Shown: positions 6,992-15,451 of the stretch, piece by piece
How the letters are laid out: each line of letters begins with the position of its first letter
Position numbering within the stretch: position 1 is the first letter of the stretch
Source of the DNA: Verrucomicrobiaceae bacterium
GTDB taxonomy: Bacteria; Verrucomicrobiota; Verrucomicrobiia; Verrucomicrobiales; Verrucomicrobiaceae
Reading direction: 5' to 3'
DNA length: 32,683 nucleotides
NCBI GenBank assembly: GCA_947471905.1
Contig: CANIZT010000009.1
Location: 1 to 32,683 of the forward strand
Notes under the pieces: generated by a model
Database searches by the model: none
Seen by the model: the letters and a program-made list of their open reading frames with translations, nothing else
What the model was told of the DNA's origin: nothing
Position numbers and translations under genes: made by a program

Positions 6992-8245
6992 ATGAAACAC
7001 ACCACAGCACTTGATCGCCGCCAATTCATCGGAACCACCGCAGCCGCTGTTGGCGGTCTTTTTCTGTCAGACGCTTCGACATTGCGCGCTGAGCCAGCAT
7101 CCACGGAGCACTTTTGGTATCGCCTTCAGCCGGAGGGGCCTTACATCGACTCGCAGCGTGATAACAAGGCGTTTGGGTTCGGTGATGGGAAGATTTTCTT
7201 GTCGGAGGACAGTGGCAAGACGTGGCCGCACAGCGCAGCATTCGCTGAAGCGGATAAGATCACCTTCAGTGTCATTCTGAAGAATGGGAACATCCTCTTT
7301 GCCACGCTGGCGCAGCTTTTCCTCAGCACGGACAATCTAAAAACGCACCGGGCTATCACGGTGAAGAACTTCGACGGCAGCGACTATTTGCCGCACACGC
7401 CCGTGAACCCTGAGCAGCCCGGTTGGTATTTCCATTCGCTCGATGGCGAGCACTGCTTCGAGGTCGATGGCAAGGAAATGCTCGTGTGGGGGAACTACTG
7501 CAACGTCCTCGGCGGTCCGGTGCCAGTGAACATCTACTACTCGACTGACAGCGGCCAGACGGTGAAGCTGGCGTATGCATTTGGGCAGAATCCCAAGTTC
7601 CAGCAGAAGGATGCGGCGCCGGAGAACTTCATCGGCAATCCCGACAACAAGCTCATCGCCCGCCACGTCCACAACGTGACCTACAATCCCGCAGAGAACG
7701 CCTTCTACGCCTGCACCGGCGACATCGACCGCACGCATGGCAAGGAGGTCCACTGGCTGCGCGGCACCTACGATGCCAAGGCCGACAAATGGGACTGGAA
7801 GCACGTCATTTCAGTGGACTCGAACTCCCGCTTCAAATGCGGCGGCATCAACTTCATCGACGGCAAATGCTACTGGATCGCCGACGCCAACGGCCCCGCC
7901 ATCGCCAACCGGTATGACCGTGGCATCTTCATGTGCGATCCGAAAGACATCACCGACACTTCGAAGCACACGCTGCTGTTCAATCCCATGTTTGAATCCG
8001 CCAACATGCTCGTGCAGGACGGTATCATGCTCGCCACGCACTGCGCTCCGGCGTCGACCTATGCCTGCGGCATCATCTACTCCCCCGACATGGGCAAGAC
8101 CTGGGCGCAATACGACCTCAAAGAGTTCGGCCCACGCTCCGGCTGCCGCATTCATCGGAAAAACAGCGACGGTTGGTTCCGCATGGACCTGCGCAAAGGC
8201 TGGATCGAGCGCGCTGAGGTGTTGTTTATCAAACCGAAGGTGTGA
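6992..8245 (+). CDS. Tat-exported Asp-box (BNR/sialidase-like) beta-propeller protein
   Basis: A 417-residue protein starting at ATG 6992. The frame extends 45 codons further upstream, but this ATG leads directly into a twin-arginine signal (LDRRQFIGTTAAAVGGLF) with a cleavage site near LRA-EP. The body shows Asp-box turns (S-x-D-x-G-x-T-W or variants): SEDSGKTW at 71-78, STDNLKTH at 112-119, then STDSGQTV and SPDMGKTW. These mark a sialidase-type six- or seven-bladed propeller. A complete arginine triad of a true sialidase could not be assigned by eye, so exo-sialidase activity is only possible. A plus-strand operon begins 33 bases after its stop; read-through is possible because no terminator is seen. 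Confidence 0.75.
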   Translation: MKHTTALDRRQFIGTTAAAVGGLFLSDASTLRAEPASTEHFWYRLQPEGPYIDSQRDNKAFGFGDGKIFLSEDSGKTWPHSAAFAEADKITFSVILKNGNILFATLAQLFLSTDNLKTHRAITVKNFDGSDYLPHTPVNPEQPGWYFHSLDGEHCFEVDGKEMLVWGNYCNVLGGPVPVNIYYSTDSGQTVKLAYAFGQNPKFQQKDAAPENFIGNPDNKLIARHVHNVTYNPAENAFYACTGDIDRTHGKEVHWLRGTYDAKADKWDWKHVISVDSNSRFKCGGINFIDGKCYWIADANGPAIANRYDRGIFMCDPKDITDTSKHTLLFNPMFESANMLVQDGIMLATHCAPASTYACGIIYSPDMGKTWAQYDLKEFGPRSGCRIHRKNSDGWFRMDLRKGWIERAEVLFIKPKV

Positions 8246-8278
8246 AAAGCGGGGATTTGCGTCGTTAATGAGAGGGTA

Positions 8279-11242
8279 ATGATGTCACCCATTCTCAATC
8301 GTATTTCGCTGGCGGTTCTCGCGGCCAGCAGCGCACACGCCGTCGATTTCAATCGTGAAGTGCGGCCGGTGCTCGCGCAGCAGTGCTTTGCTTGTCATGG
8401 CATGGATGACCACGCGCGGAAGGGCAAGCTGCGGCTGGATTTGCGTGATTCGGCTGTTGGCGCAGGGAAGTCGGGTGAGATCGCGATTGTTCCTAGCAAG
8501 CCGGAGGCGAGTGAGATCATCAAGCGACTGCTCTCCACGGATGAAGATGAGCAAATGCCGCCGCCGCATACGAAGAAGTTTGTATCAGAAAAGGACAAAG
8601 CCATCCTGAAGCAATGGATCGCCGAAGGGGCCAAGTATGAGGCGCATTGGGCTTACACGCCGCCGAAAGCCAGTGCAGACGCCAAGGCGAGTATCGATGG
8701 ATTCATTCGGCAACGACTCGCCAAAGAAGGATTGAAGCTCTCAACGGAGGCGGATCGCTACACGCTTGTTCGTCGCCTCTATCTCGATCTCATCGGCCTG
8801 CCTCCCACGCCTGTGGAGGCGGATGCCTTTGTGAATGACAAAGCGCCGGATGCATATGACAAGCTCGCGGACTCACTCCTCGCCTCCAAACAATACGGCG
8901 AGCGTTGGGCACGCCGCTGGCTCGATCTCGCGCGATACGCCGACACGAACGGTTTTGAAAAGGATCGCCCGCGTAGCATTTGGCCGTATCGCGATTGGGT
9001 GGTGAAGGCGCTGAATGATGACATGCCGTTTGATCAATTCAGCATCAAGCAGATCGCTGGCGACATGTTGCCGAAGGCCACGCCTGAGGACCTCATCGCC
9101 ACCGGATTTCATCGCAACACGATGCTCAATGAAGAAGGCGGCATCGATCCGAATGAGTATCGTTTTTACGCCATGGTGGACCGCGTCAGTGTCACCGGCA
9201 CCACGTGGATGGGCCTGACCATGAACTGCTGCCAGTGCCACACGCACAAATACGATCCCATCCTGCACACCGACTACTACAGCACCATGGCGCTGCTGAA
9301 TAACGCCAGCGAGCCGACCTATTACATCCCCACTCCTGACATCGAAGCCCAAAAGAAAACGCAGGCCGAGAAGATTGCCAAATTGGAGGTTGAATTGCCG
9401 TCTAAGTTTCCCGGTGGTGCCGCTGCGATGCAAAGCCGCCTCGCAGGCTGGATCGAGGGTGAATCGCATCGCGCTTCCAAGTGGCAAATCATTCGTCCCA
9501 CGAAGATGGCGACTACCATGCCGCATCTTGAGCAGCAGGCTGATGGCTTCATTCTCGGCAGCGGCGACATCTCGAAGAGCGATGTGTATGACTTGAGCTT
9601 CAAAGCGCCGATCAAAGGCGTCACTGCCATCAAGCTCGAAGTCGCCAGTCATCCGAGTCTGCCGAACGACGGACCTGGCCTAACGAATTACGAAGGACCA
9701 CTCGGCGGATTTTTCCTCAGCGAGCTGCAAGCCTTCCAGAAAGGTCTGCCGATCAAAATCAACCGCGCCGAAGCCACCAACGACGAGGAAGAAGACCGCA
9801 TCAGCGATGCTGCCGCCGCCAACCCAAAAGCAAAGGCCAAAGCAGCTCGGAAGCCCAAGAAAACCAACAACGTCAGCGCTGCCCTAGATACTGAAATGTC
9901 CAGTGGCTGGCAGGTGCTCGGTGGATACGGCGTGCAGCACGCAGCGGTGTTTTATTTTGAGCAGCCGATGGATCTGACGAACGGCTTCGATTTGAAGATG
10001 CTGTTTGAAAAGCACTTCGCCTGTCCGCTCGGCCACTTCCGCATCTCCGTGACCACCAGCGACCACGCCGAGGCCACTGGACATCCATCTGAGGTCGAGG
10101 AAGCACTTGCAGCAAACGATTCAACGAAGCGCGAACTATTGCTGCATCGCTTCCTCGAAACCGCGCCCGAGATGAAGCAAGCCGTGGCCCCGCTTCTAGC
10201 GATGCGCAAGAATCCACCGCGCGGCCAGCCCACGCTGGTCATGAACGAGCGACCTGCATCGAATCCACGTCCGACTCAACTTCATCATCGTGGCGAATAT
10301 CTTCAACCCAAAGAAGAAGTGCCGCCCGCCGTACCAGCCTTTCTTCCTCAACTACCAAAGGGCGCTCCAGCCAATCGACTCACCTTTGCCAAGTGGCTCT
10401 TCGCTCCCGAAAACCCGCTTACAGCACGCGTCACCGTCAATCGGCAGTGGCAGTCCTTCTTTGGTCGCGGCTTCGTGAAGTCGCTCGAAGACTTCGGCTA
10501 TCAGAGCGACCCGCCTTCCCATCCCGAACTGCTCGACTGGCTCGCCGTTCAGTTCGTGAAGCAAGGTTGGTCCATGAAGAAACTGCATCGCCTCATCGTC
10601 ACCAGCGCCACCTACAAGCAGTCCTCTCGAATCACGCCGGAACTCCTCCAGCGCGATTCTGAAAACATCCTGCTCGCTCGCGGTGCACGTTTCCGACTCG
10701 ATGCCGAAATCATCCGCGACTCCGCTTTAAAGGCCGCTGGTGTCTTGTCGCTCAAAATGGGCGGCCCTGGCGTCTATCCACCGCAGCCAGCGAGCGTGAC
10801 CTCGGAAGGAGCCTATGGCAAAATCGAGTGGAAGATCAGCGAAGGCGAAGACCACTTCCGCCGCAGCCTCTACACCTTCACCAAGCGCACCGCGCCCTTC
10901 GCCATGGCCACCACGTTTGATGCGCCGACCGGCGAATCCTGCCTCGCGAGACGCGATGTTTCCAACAGCCCCCTGCAAGCCCTCACGCTGCTCAACGATC
11001 AAATGTTCATGGAAGCCGCTCAAGCCATGGCCAAACAAGTCATGGCCGAATCCCCAACCGACGACGAGCGCCTCATCAACATCTTCCGCCGCTGCACCAC
11101 CCGCCCTGCGGCCGCCGATGAACTCGCCATGCTCAAATCCTTCCTCCAAAAACAACGCGACAAGAAACTCGAAGGCGAAGCGCTCTGGGCTGCGGTGTGC
11201 CGCGCTGCGCTAAACCTCGACGAAGCCATCACACACCCATGA
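8279..11242 (+). CDS. Planctomycete-type cytochrome c / DUF1549 / DUF1553 protein
   Basis: A 987-residue exported protein. GAGAGGG just upstream is a good ribosome site for ATG 8279; ATG 8282 is adjacent. A signal peptide (ILNRISLAVLAASSAHA) is followed by a planctomycete cytochrome C domain with heme motif CFACH at 36-40 and a possible Met ligand in QMPPP near 93. The DUF1549 domain spans about 140-345 and holds a second C-x-x-C-H (CCQCH, in the conserved context CHTHKYDPI). A central beta-sandwich-like region contains a Lys/Ala-rich linker at about 520-545. DUF1553 occupies the C-terminus from about 695 (FAKWLFAPENPLTARVTVNR). These proteins are hugely expanded in Planctomycetes and Verrucomicrobia and are nearly always paired with DUF1501, as here. 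A periplasmic redox role in polysaccharide use is suspected; no activity is established. Confidence 0.93.
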   Translation: MMSPILNRISLAVLAASSAHAVDFNREVRPVLAQQCFACHGMDDHARKGKLRLDLRDSAVGAGKSGEIAIVPSKPEASEIIKRLLSTDEDEQMPPPHTKKFVSEKDKAILKQWIAEGAKYEAHWAYTPPKASADAKASIDGFIRQRLAKEGLKLSTEADRYTLVRRLYLDLIGLPPTPVEADAFVNDKAPDAYDKLADSLLASKQYGERWARRWLDLARYADTNGFEKDRPRSIWPYRDWVVKALNDDMPFDQFSIKQIAGDMLPKATPEDLIATGFHRNTMLNEEGGIDPNEYRFYAMVDRVSVTGTTWMGLTMNCCQCHTHKYDPILHTDYYSTMALLNNASEPTYYIPTPDIEAQKKTQAEKIAKLEVELPSKFPGGAAAMQSRLAGWIEGESHRASKWQIIRPTKMATTMPHLEQQADGFILGSGDISKSDVYDLSFKAPIKGVTAIKLEVASHPSLPNDGPGLTNYEGPLGGFFLSELQAFQKGLPIKINRAEATNDEEEDRISDAAAANPKAKAKAARKPKKTNNVSAALDTEMSSGWQVLGGYGVQHAAVFYFEQPMDLTNGFDLKMLFEKHFACPLGHFRISVTTSDHAEATGHPSEVEEALAANDSTKRELLLHRFLETAPEMKQAVAPLLAMRKNPPRGQPTLVMNERPASNPRPTQLHHRGEYLQPKEEVPPAVPAFLPQLPKGAPANRLTFAKWLFAPENPLTARVTVNRQWQSFFGRGFVKSLEDFGYQSDPPSHPELLDWLAVQFVKQGWSMKKLHRLIVTSATYKQSSRITPELLQRDSENILLARGARFRLDAEIIRDSALKAAGVLSLKMGGPGVYPPQPASVTSEGAYGKIEWKISEGEDHFRRSLYTFTKRTAPFAMATTFDAPTGESCLARRDVSNSPLQALTLLNDQMFMEAAQAMAKQVMAESPTDDERLINIFRRCTTRPAAADELAMLKSFLQKQRDKKLEGEALWAAVCRAALNLDEAITHP

Positions 11243-12651
11243 ACACCTCCAACATCACCCGCCGCCATTTCTTCCAAGACTGCGGCATTGGCACTGGCAA
11301 GATCGCTTTGGCGTCATTGCTGGCGGAATCGGCTTATGGATCGAGCAAGAGCCCGAATGTGGCTGCGGCTCCGCATTTGCAGCCGAAGGCGAAGGCCGTG
11401 ATCCACATGTTCATGGCGGGTGCGCCGTCACAGCTTGAGCTTTTCGACAACAAACCGCTGCTGACCAAATTTGAGGGCAAGCCGATCCCGCCTTCTATCA
11501 TCGGTGGGCAGCGTTATGCGTTCATCCGGCCGGATGCGGCGGTTTTGGGGCCGCGCTTCAAGTTTGCTAAGCATGGGCAGAGTGGCTTGGAGCTATCTGA
11601 GATGCTGCCGCATTTGGCGACGGTGGTGGATGACATTGCCATCATCAAATCCTGCCGCACCACGCAGTTCAATCATGCGCCGGCGCAAATTTTCATGAAC
11701 ACGGGCTTCTCACAGCCTGGCCGCCCGAGCATGGGCTCGTGGATCACTTATGGTCTCGGCTCGGAGTCGCGTGATCTGCCGTCCTTTGTCGTGATGAGCA
11801 CCGGCAGCGGCATCAGTGGCGGTGCGGCGTGTTGGGGCAGCGGTTTCCTGCCGAGCATCTATTCCGGCACACGATTCCGTAACACGGGCGACCCCATTTT
11901 GAATGTCAGCACGCCGCAAGGGATCGAAGCGGGCACGCAACGCGATACCATTGATCTCATCAACGCGATGAACCATCGCAGACTCAAACTGGATGGCGAC
12001 AGCGAGACGGCGACGCGAATCGCTAACTACGAGATGGCCTACCGCCTGCAAAGCTCCGCGCCTGAGCTGATGGACCTCACCAGCGAGGACAAGGCGACGC
12101 TGGAGATGTATGGCTGCGATCCGAAGGTGCCTTCCTTTGCCCGCGCCTGTTTGCTGGCTCGGCGCATGGTTGAGCGCGGTGTCCGCTTCATCAATATCTA
12201 CAACGAAGGCTGGGATGCCCACAGCGACGTAGCTGGCAATGTGAAGAAAAACTGCGGCATCACGGATCAAGCCAGTGCCGCACTCATCAAGGATCTCAAA
12301 CAACGCGGCATGCTCGATGATACGCTCGTCGTCTGGGGTGGTGAGTTTGGTCGCACACCAATGGTCGAAGCCAGTGTGTCACTGGGCCGCAGCATGGGTC
12401 GTGATCATCATCCGCAGGCCTTCAGCATGTGGATGGCCGGTGGCGGCATCAAAGGTGGCGTCACCGTCGGTGCCACGGATGACATGGGCTTCAACATCAT
12501 CGAAGACGAAGTCCACGTGCCCGACCTTCAAGCCACCATCCTGCACTGCCTAGGCATCGATCATGAGCACCTGACGTTCCGCAGCGCTGGATTGGATTTC
12601 AAACTCACCGGTGTGGAGCCGTGCAAGGTGGTGAAGAAGATTTTGGCATGA
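11239..12651 (+). CDS. Tat-exported DUF1501 (sulfatase-superfamily-like) protein
   Basis: A 470-residue protein whose ATG 11239 overlaps the stop of the cytochrome/DUF1553 gene by four bases (ATGA), implying translational coupling. A twin-arginine signal (TRRHFFQDCGIGTGKIALASLL) is followed by DUF1501 landmarks: VIHMFMAGAPSQLELFDNKP, FNHAPAQIFMNTG, a RPSMGSWITYGLG block, VVWGGEFGRTPM and GRDHHPQAFSMWMAGGGIKGG. The fold belongs to the alkaline-phosphatase/sulfatase superfamily, but no formylglycine cysteine motif is present, so it is not a classical sulfatase. It is the standard partner of the upstream protein. Its biochemical role is unknown. Its stop overlaps the next gene by four bases. Confidence 0.93.
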   Translation: MNTSNITRRHFFQDCGIGTGKIALASLLAESAYGSSKSPNVAAAPHLQPKAKAVIHMFMAGAPSQLELFDNKPLLTKFEGKPIPPSIIGGQRYAFIRPDAAVLGPRFKFAKHGQSGLELSEMLPHLATVVDDIAIIKSCRTTQFNHAPAQIFMNTGFSQPGRPSMGSWITYGLGSESRDLPSFVVMSTGSGISGGAACWGSGFLPSIYSGTRFRNTGDPILNVSTPQGIEAGTQRDTIDLINAMNHRRLKLDGDSETATRIANYEMAYRLQSSAPELMDLTSEDKATLEMYGCDPKVPSFARACLLARRMVERGVRFINIYNEGWDAHSDVAGNVKKNCGITDQASAALIKDLKQRGMLDDTLVVWGGEFGRTPMVEASVSLGRSMGRDHHPQAFSMWMAGGGIKGGVTVGATDDMGFNIIEDEVHVPDLQATILHCLGIDHEHLTFRSAGLDFKLTGVEPCKVVKKILA

Positions 12652-13091
12652 TCCCAGCCACCATCGTTCAAGGCCATCGCGTCGCTTCCGGCCTCAATGG
12701 CAATCCGCGCTTTCCTGGTGGCACGATGCGGATGCAGTTGCCATTCTTTCGAGAACTAGGCCTCGATTTGAGCGGCTACCATCTCGGCACGCTGAATGTG
12801 AGCATCGCGCCGATGAGTTATTGTGTGGTGAAACCAAAATGGACTTTTCGCGCTTTGAAATGGCATCCCACGGAGCCAGCGGAAGATTTCTCGTTCTTCG
12901 ATGTGATCGTCCATCGCGATGATGCGGCACCCGTGAGTGGTTTGATCTACTTTCCGCATCCAGAGACGAAGCCCAAGCATTTTCAGAAGCCAGATGTGCT
13001 CGAACTGCTGTTGCCGTGGACGGAAGGTTTGGCCTATGGCACGAAAATACGGCTGGAAGTGCCTGCGGAGCAGATGAGGATCGAGTCATGA
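12648..13091 (+). CDS. CTP-dependent riboflavin kinase-like (cradle-loop barrel) protein
   Basis: A 147-residue cytoplasmic protein with ATG 12648 in a 4-base overlap with the DUF1501 stop. It shows the layout of archaeal CTP-dependent riboflavin kinases (DUF120/PF01982, e.g. the Methanocaldococcus MJ0056 enzyme): a first strand GHRVASGL at 9-16 matching G-x-V-x-S-G-L; an LPFFRELGLDL segment followed by the signature GTLN at 47-50; then GLIYFPHPETK at 98-108; DVLELLLP at 116-123; and a closing TKIRLEVP at 132-139. Order and spacing agree with the family as I know it. The archaeal enzyme makes FMN from riboflavin using CTP, whereas bacteria normally use RibF. Activity here is inferred, and a related non-kinase barrel is possible. 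Its stop overlaps the esterase start by four bases. Confidence 0.55.
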   Translation: MIPATIVQGHRVASGLNGNPRFPGGTMRMQLPFFRELGLDLSGYHLGTLNVSIAPMSYCVVKPKWTFRALKWHPTEPAEDFSFFDVIVHRDDAAPVSGLIYFPHPETKPKHFQKPDVLELLLPWTEGLAYGTKIRLEVPAEQMRIES

Positions 13092-13936
13092 GAAATATCG
13101 TCTTCCTCCTTCATCTGATCAGTTGCTGCGCCTTCGCTGGCACGCAGACAGACATCGAATACGCGCGCGTGGGCGATCACTCACTCAAACTAGACCTGCA
13201 TACGCCCAAGACCGCCAATGCGCCTTTGCTCGTCTATGTCCACGGCGGCGCTTGGCGTGCAGGATCGAAGTCGGATGTGCCGATCGCAAAGCTGCTGGAT
13301 CACGGCTTCGCGATTGCGAGCGTGGAATATCGGCTTTCGACTCAAGCGGTGTTTCCCGCACAGATTCACGACATCAAGGCAGCCATTCGTTTCCTGCGTG
13401 CCAAGTCTGAGTTGTATCACCTCAATACATCCCGCATCGGCATCATTGGCTCATCGGCGGGTGGACACCTAGCGGCGCTGGTGGGTGTGACGAATGGCCA
13501 CAAAGAACTCGAAGGCAAAGTCGGCGAGTCTTTGAGTCAAAGCAGCGATGTGCAGTGCATCGTGAGTCTTTACGGTGCCTCAAACTTGCAGACGATCTTA
13601 TCCCAAAGCACCGAGTTTGGCCTGAAGATGCGCGTGCCTGCGCTGCAACTGCTGCTTGGCGGTCAGCCGACCGAAAAGCCTGATCTGGCCAAACTTGCGA
13701 GCCCTGTTGCGCACCTCGATAAAAATGATCCACCGCTGCTCTTGATCCACGGCGATGCTGATCCGCAGATGCCGCCAGCGCAATCGCAGGAGTTTGCCAA
13801 GGCTTACGAAGCCGCCAAACTGCCCGTGCAGCTCATCCTGATGCCCGGCAGCAAGCACGGTGGTGCTGAGTTCTATGATGACGAACGCACCGCCATCATC
13901 GCCAAGTTTCTTCAAGCGCATCTCACAAAGCCATGA
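13088..13936 (+). CDS. Secreted alpha/beta-hydrolase, BD-FAE/acetyl-esterase-like
   Basis: A 282-residue protein starting at ATG 13088 (ATGA overlap with the preceding stop), which opens with a signal peptide (MRNIVFLLHLISCCAFAGT). An oxyanion motif HGGAW is followed by a nucleophile elbow GSSAGG with Ser123, an acid in IHGDADPQMP and the catalytic His in SKHGGAEF. This resembles bacterial feruloyl/acetyl esterases that act on decorated polysaccharides (PF20434 group) and the hormone-sensitive-lipase-like families. It should deacylate a small ester substrate outside the cytoplasm. Its place between a riboflavin-kinase-like gene and a hotdog gene in a tightly coupled operon is unexplained. Its stop overlaps the next gene by four bases. 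Confidence 0.85.
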   Translation: MRNIVFLLHLISCCAFAGTQTDIEYARVGDHSLKLDLHTPKTANAPLLVYVHGGAWRAGSKSDVPIAKLLDHGFAIASVEYRLSTQAVFPAQIHDIKAAIRFLRAKSELYHLNTSRIGIIGSSAGGHLAALVGVTNGHKELEGKVGESLSQSSDVQCIVSLYGASNLQTILSQSTEFGLKMRVPALQLLLGGQPTEKPDLAKLASPVAHLDKNDPPLLLIHGDADPQMPPAQSQEFAKAYEAAKLPVQLILMPGSKHGGAEFYDDERTAIIAKFLQAHLTKP

Positions 13937-14349
13937 GCCGTTCTGTCGTTGATTTACCCTTCAATCGTTTCATTGGCCTGCAACAAGCCGCCGAGCCAAA
14001 TGTGCTCACGCTGCCGAATGGTGGGCAGTATTTGAATCATTTGGGCACGGTGCATGCCAGCGCTTTGCTCGCGTTGGCAGAAGCCAGTAGCGGTGAGTTT
14101 TTGATCAAGCATCTCGGGCATGTTGAAGGCCTCATTCCGGTGGTAAGGAGGCTGGAATCGAAGTTCAGAAAGCCTGCACACGGTAGCGTGACGTCCACAG
14201 TCACGACCAAGACTGATCAACTCGATATCGTGATGAGCGATCTCGCTGCGAAAGGGCGTGCGCTGGTGAGCATCGCTGTCGAATTGCATGATCAAGCGGG
14301 TGAACATGTTCTTTCTGCGACTGTGGACTGGTTCATTGCCAAATCTTGA
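13933..14349 (+). CDS. DUF4442-type hotdog-fold protein (putative thioesterase)
   Basis: A 138-residue cytoplasmic protein starting at ATG 13933 in the fourth consecutive ATGA overlap of the operon. The central helix region NHLGTVHASALLALAEASSG (35-54) is the hotdog signature: an Asn, a G-T-x-H, then an acidic residue (Glu50) one turn before a small-residue run. This is typical of PaaI/DUF4442-type acyl-CoA thioesterases. The rest is an alternating strand pattern (VVRRLESKFRKPAHGSVTS; ALVSIAVELHDQAGEHVLSA) as expected. It may hydrolyse an acyl-CoA or bind an acyl group; the substrate cannot be told. pdxA starts 13 bases downstream. Confidence 0.72.
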   Translation: MSRSVVDLPFNRFIGLQQAAEPNVLTLPNGGQYLNHLGTVHASALLALAEASSGEFLIKHLGHVEGLIPVVRRLESKFRKPAHGSVTSTVTTKTDQLDIVMSDLAAKGRALVSIAVELHDQAGEHVLSATVDWFIAKS

Positions 14350-14362
14350 GTAAAGAGCCGCG

Positions 14363-15358
14363 ATGCCCAAACCAATCATCGCCGTTACCATGGGCGACCC
14401 TGCCGGGGTCGGTCCTGAAATCTGTCTGCAATTGCTCGCCAATGAAGCCGTGTGCGAAGTCGCCACACCCGTTGTGTTTGGAGATGCGCGGCTGCTTTCC
14501 CGCTGTGCACGTCAGGCGAATCTGCCAGCGCCGAAGCGCATCATCTCAGAGATCGAATGGGCAGACAAATGCAGTTCCATCGACGGTCCGGCGGTGCTCG
14601 ATCTGTTCGGCTTTGATGCGGAAGATTTCACGCCAGGCAAAGTAAGTGCCAGAACCGGTGCGGCGGGCTTTCGCTATGTCGAAAAGAGCATCGAGGCTGC
14701 GTTAGCCAAGCAAGTCGCCGCTGTGGCAACGGCACCGCTGAACAAAGAAGCCCTGCATGCCGCAGGCATCACCTATCCCGGCCATACGGAGATGTTCGCA
14801 GAGAAAATGGCCGCTGCGCGTTCCTGCATGACATTTTTCTCCGAGGAGATGATCTGTAGTCTCATCACCGTGCACATCGGCTACCAAGATGTGGTTCCCG
14901 CACTCACCACTGCGCGCATTTTGGATGTCATCGAATTGACGGATGAAGCCGTGCAACGTGTGCGTGGCAAGAAACCCAAGATCGCCGTGCTTGGTCTCAA
15001 TCCGCACGCAGGCGAGCACGGCTTATTTGGCCGCGGAGAAGAGGAAAGCATCATCATGCCCGCCATCGCTGCGGCACGCGCAAAAGGCATCCAAATCGAG
15101 GGCCCGCTACCCCCTGACACAGCCTTCATTCCTGCGAAGCGCCGCCAAGTGGACGCCTACATCTGCATGTATCACGACCAGGCCTTGATCCCGCTCAAGA
15201 TGATCGCCTTTGATTCAGCCGTGAACACAACGCTCGGCCTTCCCGTGCCGCGCACCAGTGTCGATCACGGCACCGCATGCGACATCGCGTGGCAAGGCAA
15301 AGCGAACGGCAACAGTCTTGTCGAGGCGGTGTTGCTGGCGGCGCGTTTTTGTAGCTAA
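14363..15358 (+). CDS. pdxA: 4-hydroxythreonine-4-phosphate dehydrogenase
   Basis: A 331-residue cytoplasmic NAD-dependent, metal-dependent enzyme of the DXP-dependent pyridoxal-phosphate pathway. It oxidises 4-phosphohydroxythreonine, and the product condenses with DXP in the PdxJ step. The N-terminal MGDPAGVGPE (10-19) is diagnostic. Metal ligands His171 (VHIGYQDV), His215 (GLNPHAGEHG) and His271 (MYHDQALIPLK) are all present, as is the substrate contact YPGHTEMF around 139-145. A Shine-Dalgarno-like AAAGAG precedes ATG 14363. pdxJ is not nearby. PdxA2 paralogues acting on other four-carbon acid phosphates exist, but they usually sit beside a DUF1537 kinase, which is absent here. Confidence 0.94.
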   Translation: MPKPIIAVTMGDPAGVGPEICLQLLANEAVCEVATPVVFGDARLLSRCARQANLPAPKRIISEIEWADKCSSIDGPAVLDLFGFDAEDFTPGKVSARTGAAGFRYVEKSIEAALAKQVAAVATAPLNKEALHAAGITYPGHTEMFAEKMAAARSCMTFFSEEMICSLITVHIGYQDVVPALTTARILDVIELTDEAVQRVRGKKPKIAVLGLNPHAGEHGLFGRGEEESIIMPAIAAARAKGIQIEGPLPPDTAFIPAKRRQVDAYICMYHDQALIPLKMIAFDSAVNTTLGLPVPRTSVDHGTACDIAWQGKANGNSLVEAVLLAARFCS

Positions 15359-15451
15359 TCAGGGCTTCCAAGAAAAAGAACGCACAGGTTCATTCCTGTA
15401 AACGGAACAACCGAGCAACAAGCCGACTCTTTAGCTCGTTTGGTTTTCTCG

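Noticed and set aside
15361-15451. Possible terminator between pdxA and the TIM-barrel gene
   Set aside because: CGAGC and GCTCG around 15412-15438 can pair, but the stem is only five bases with a long loop and interrupted T residues; ACAGG/CCTGT (15384-15399) is equally weak.
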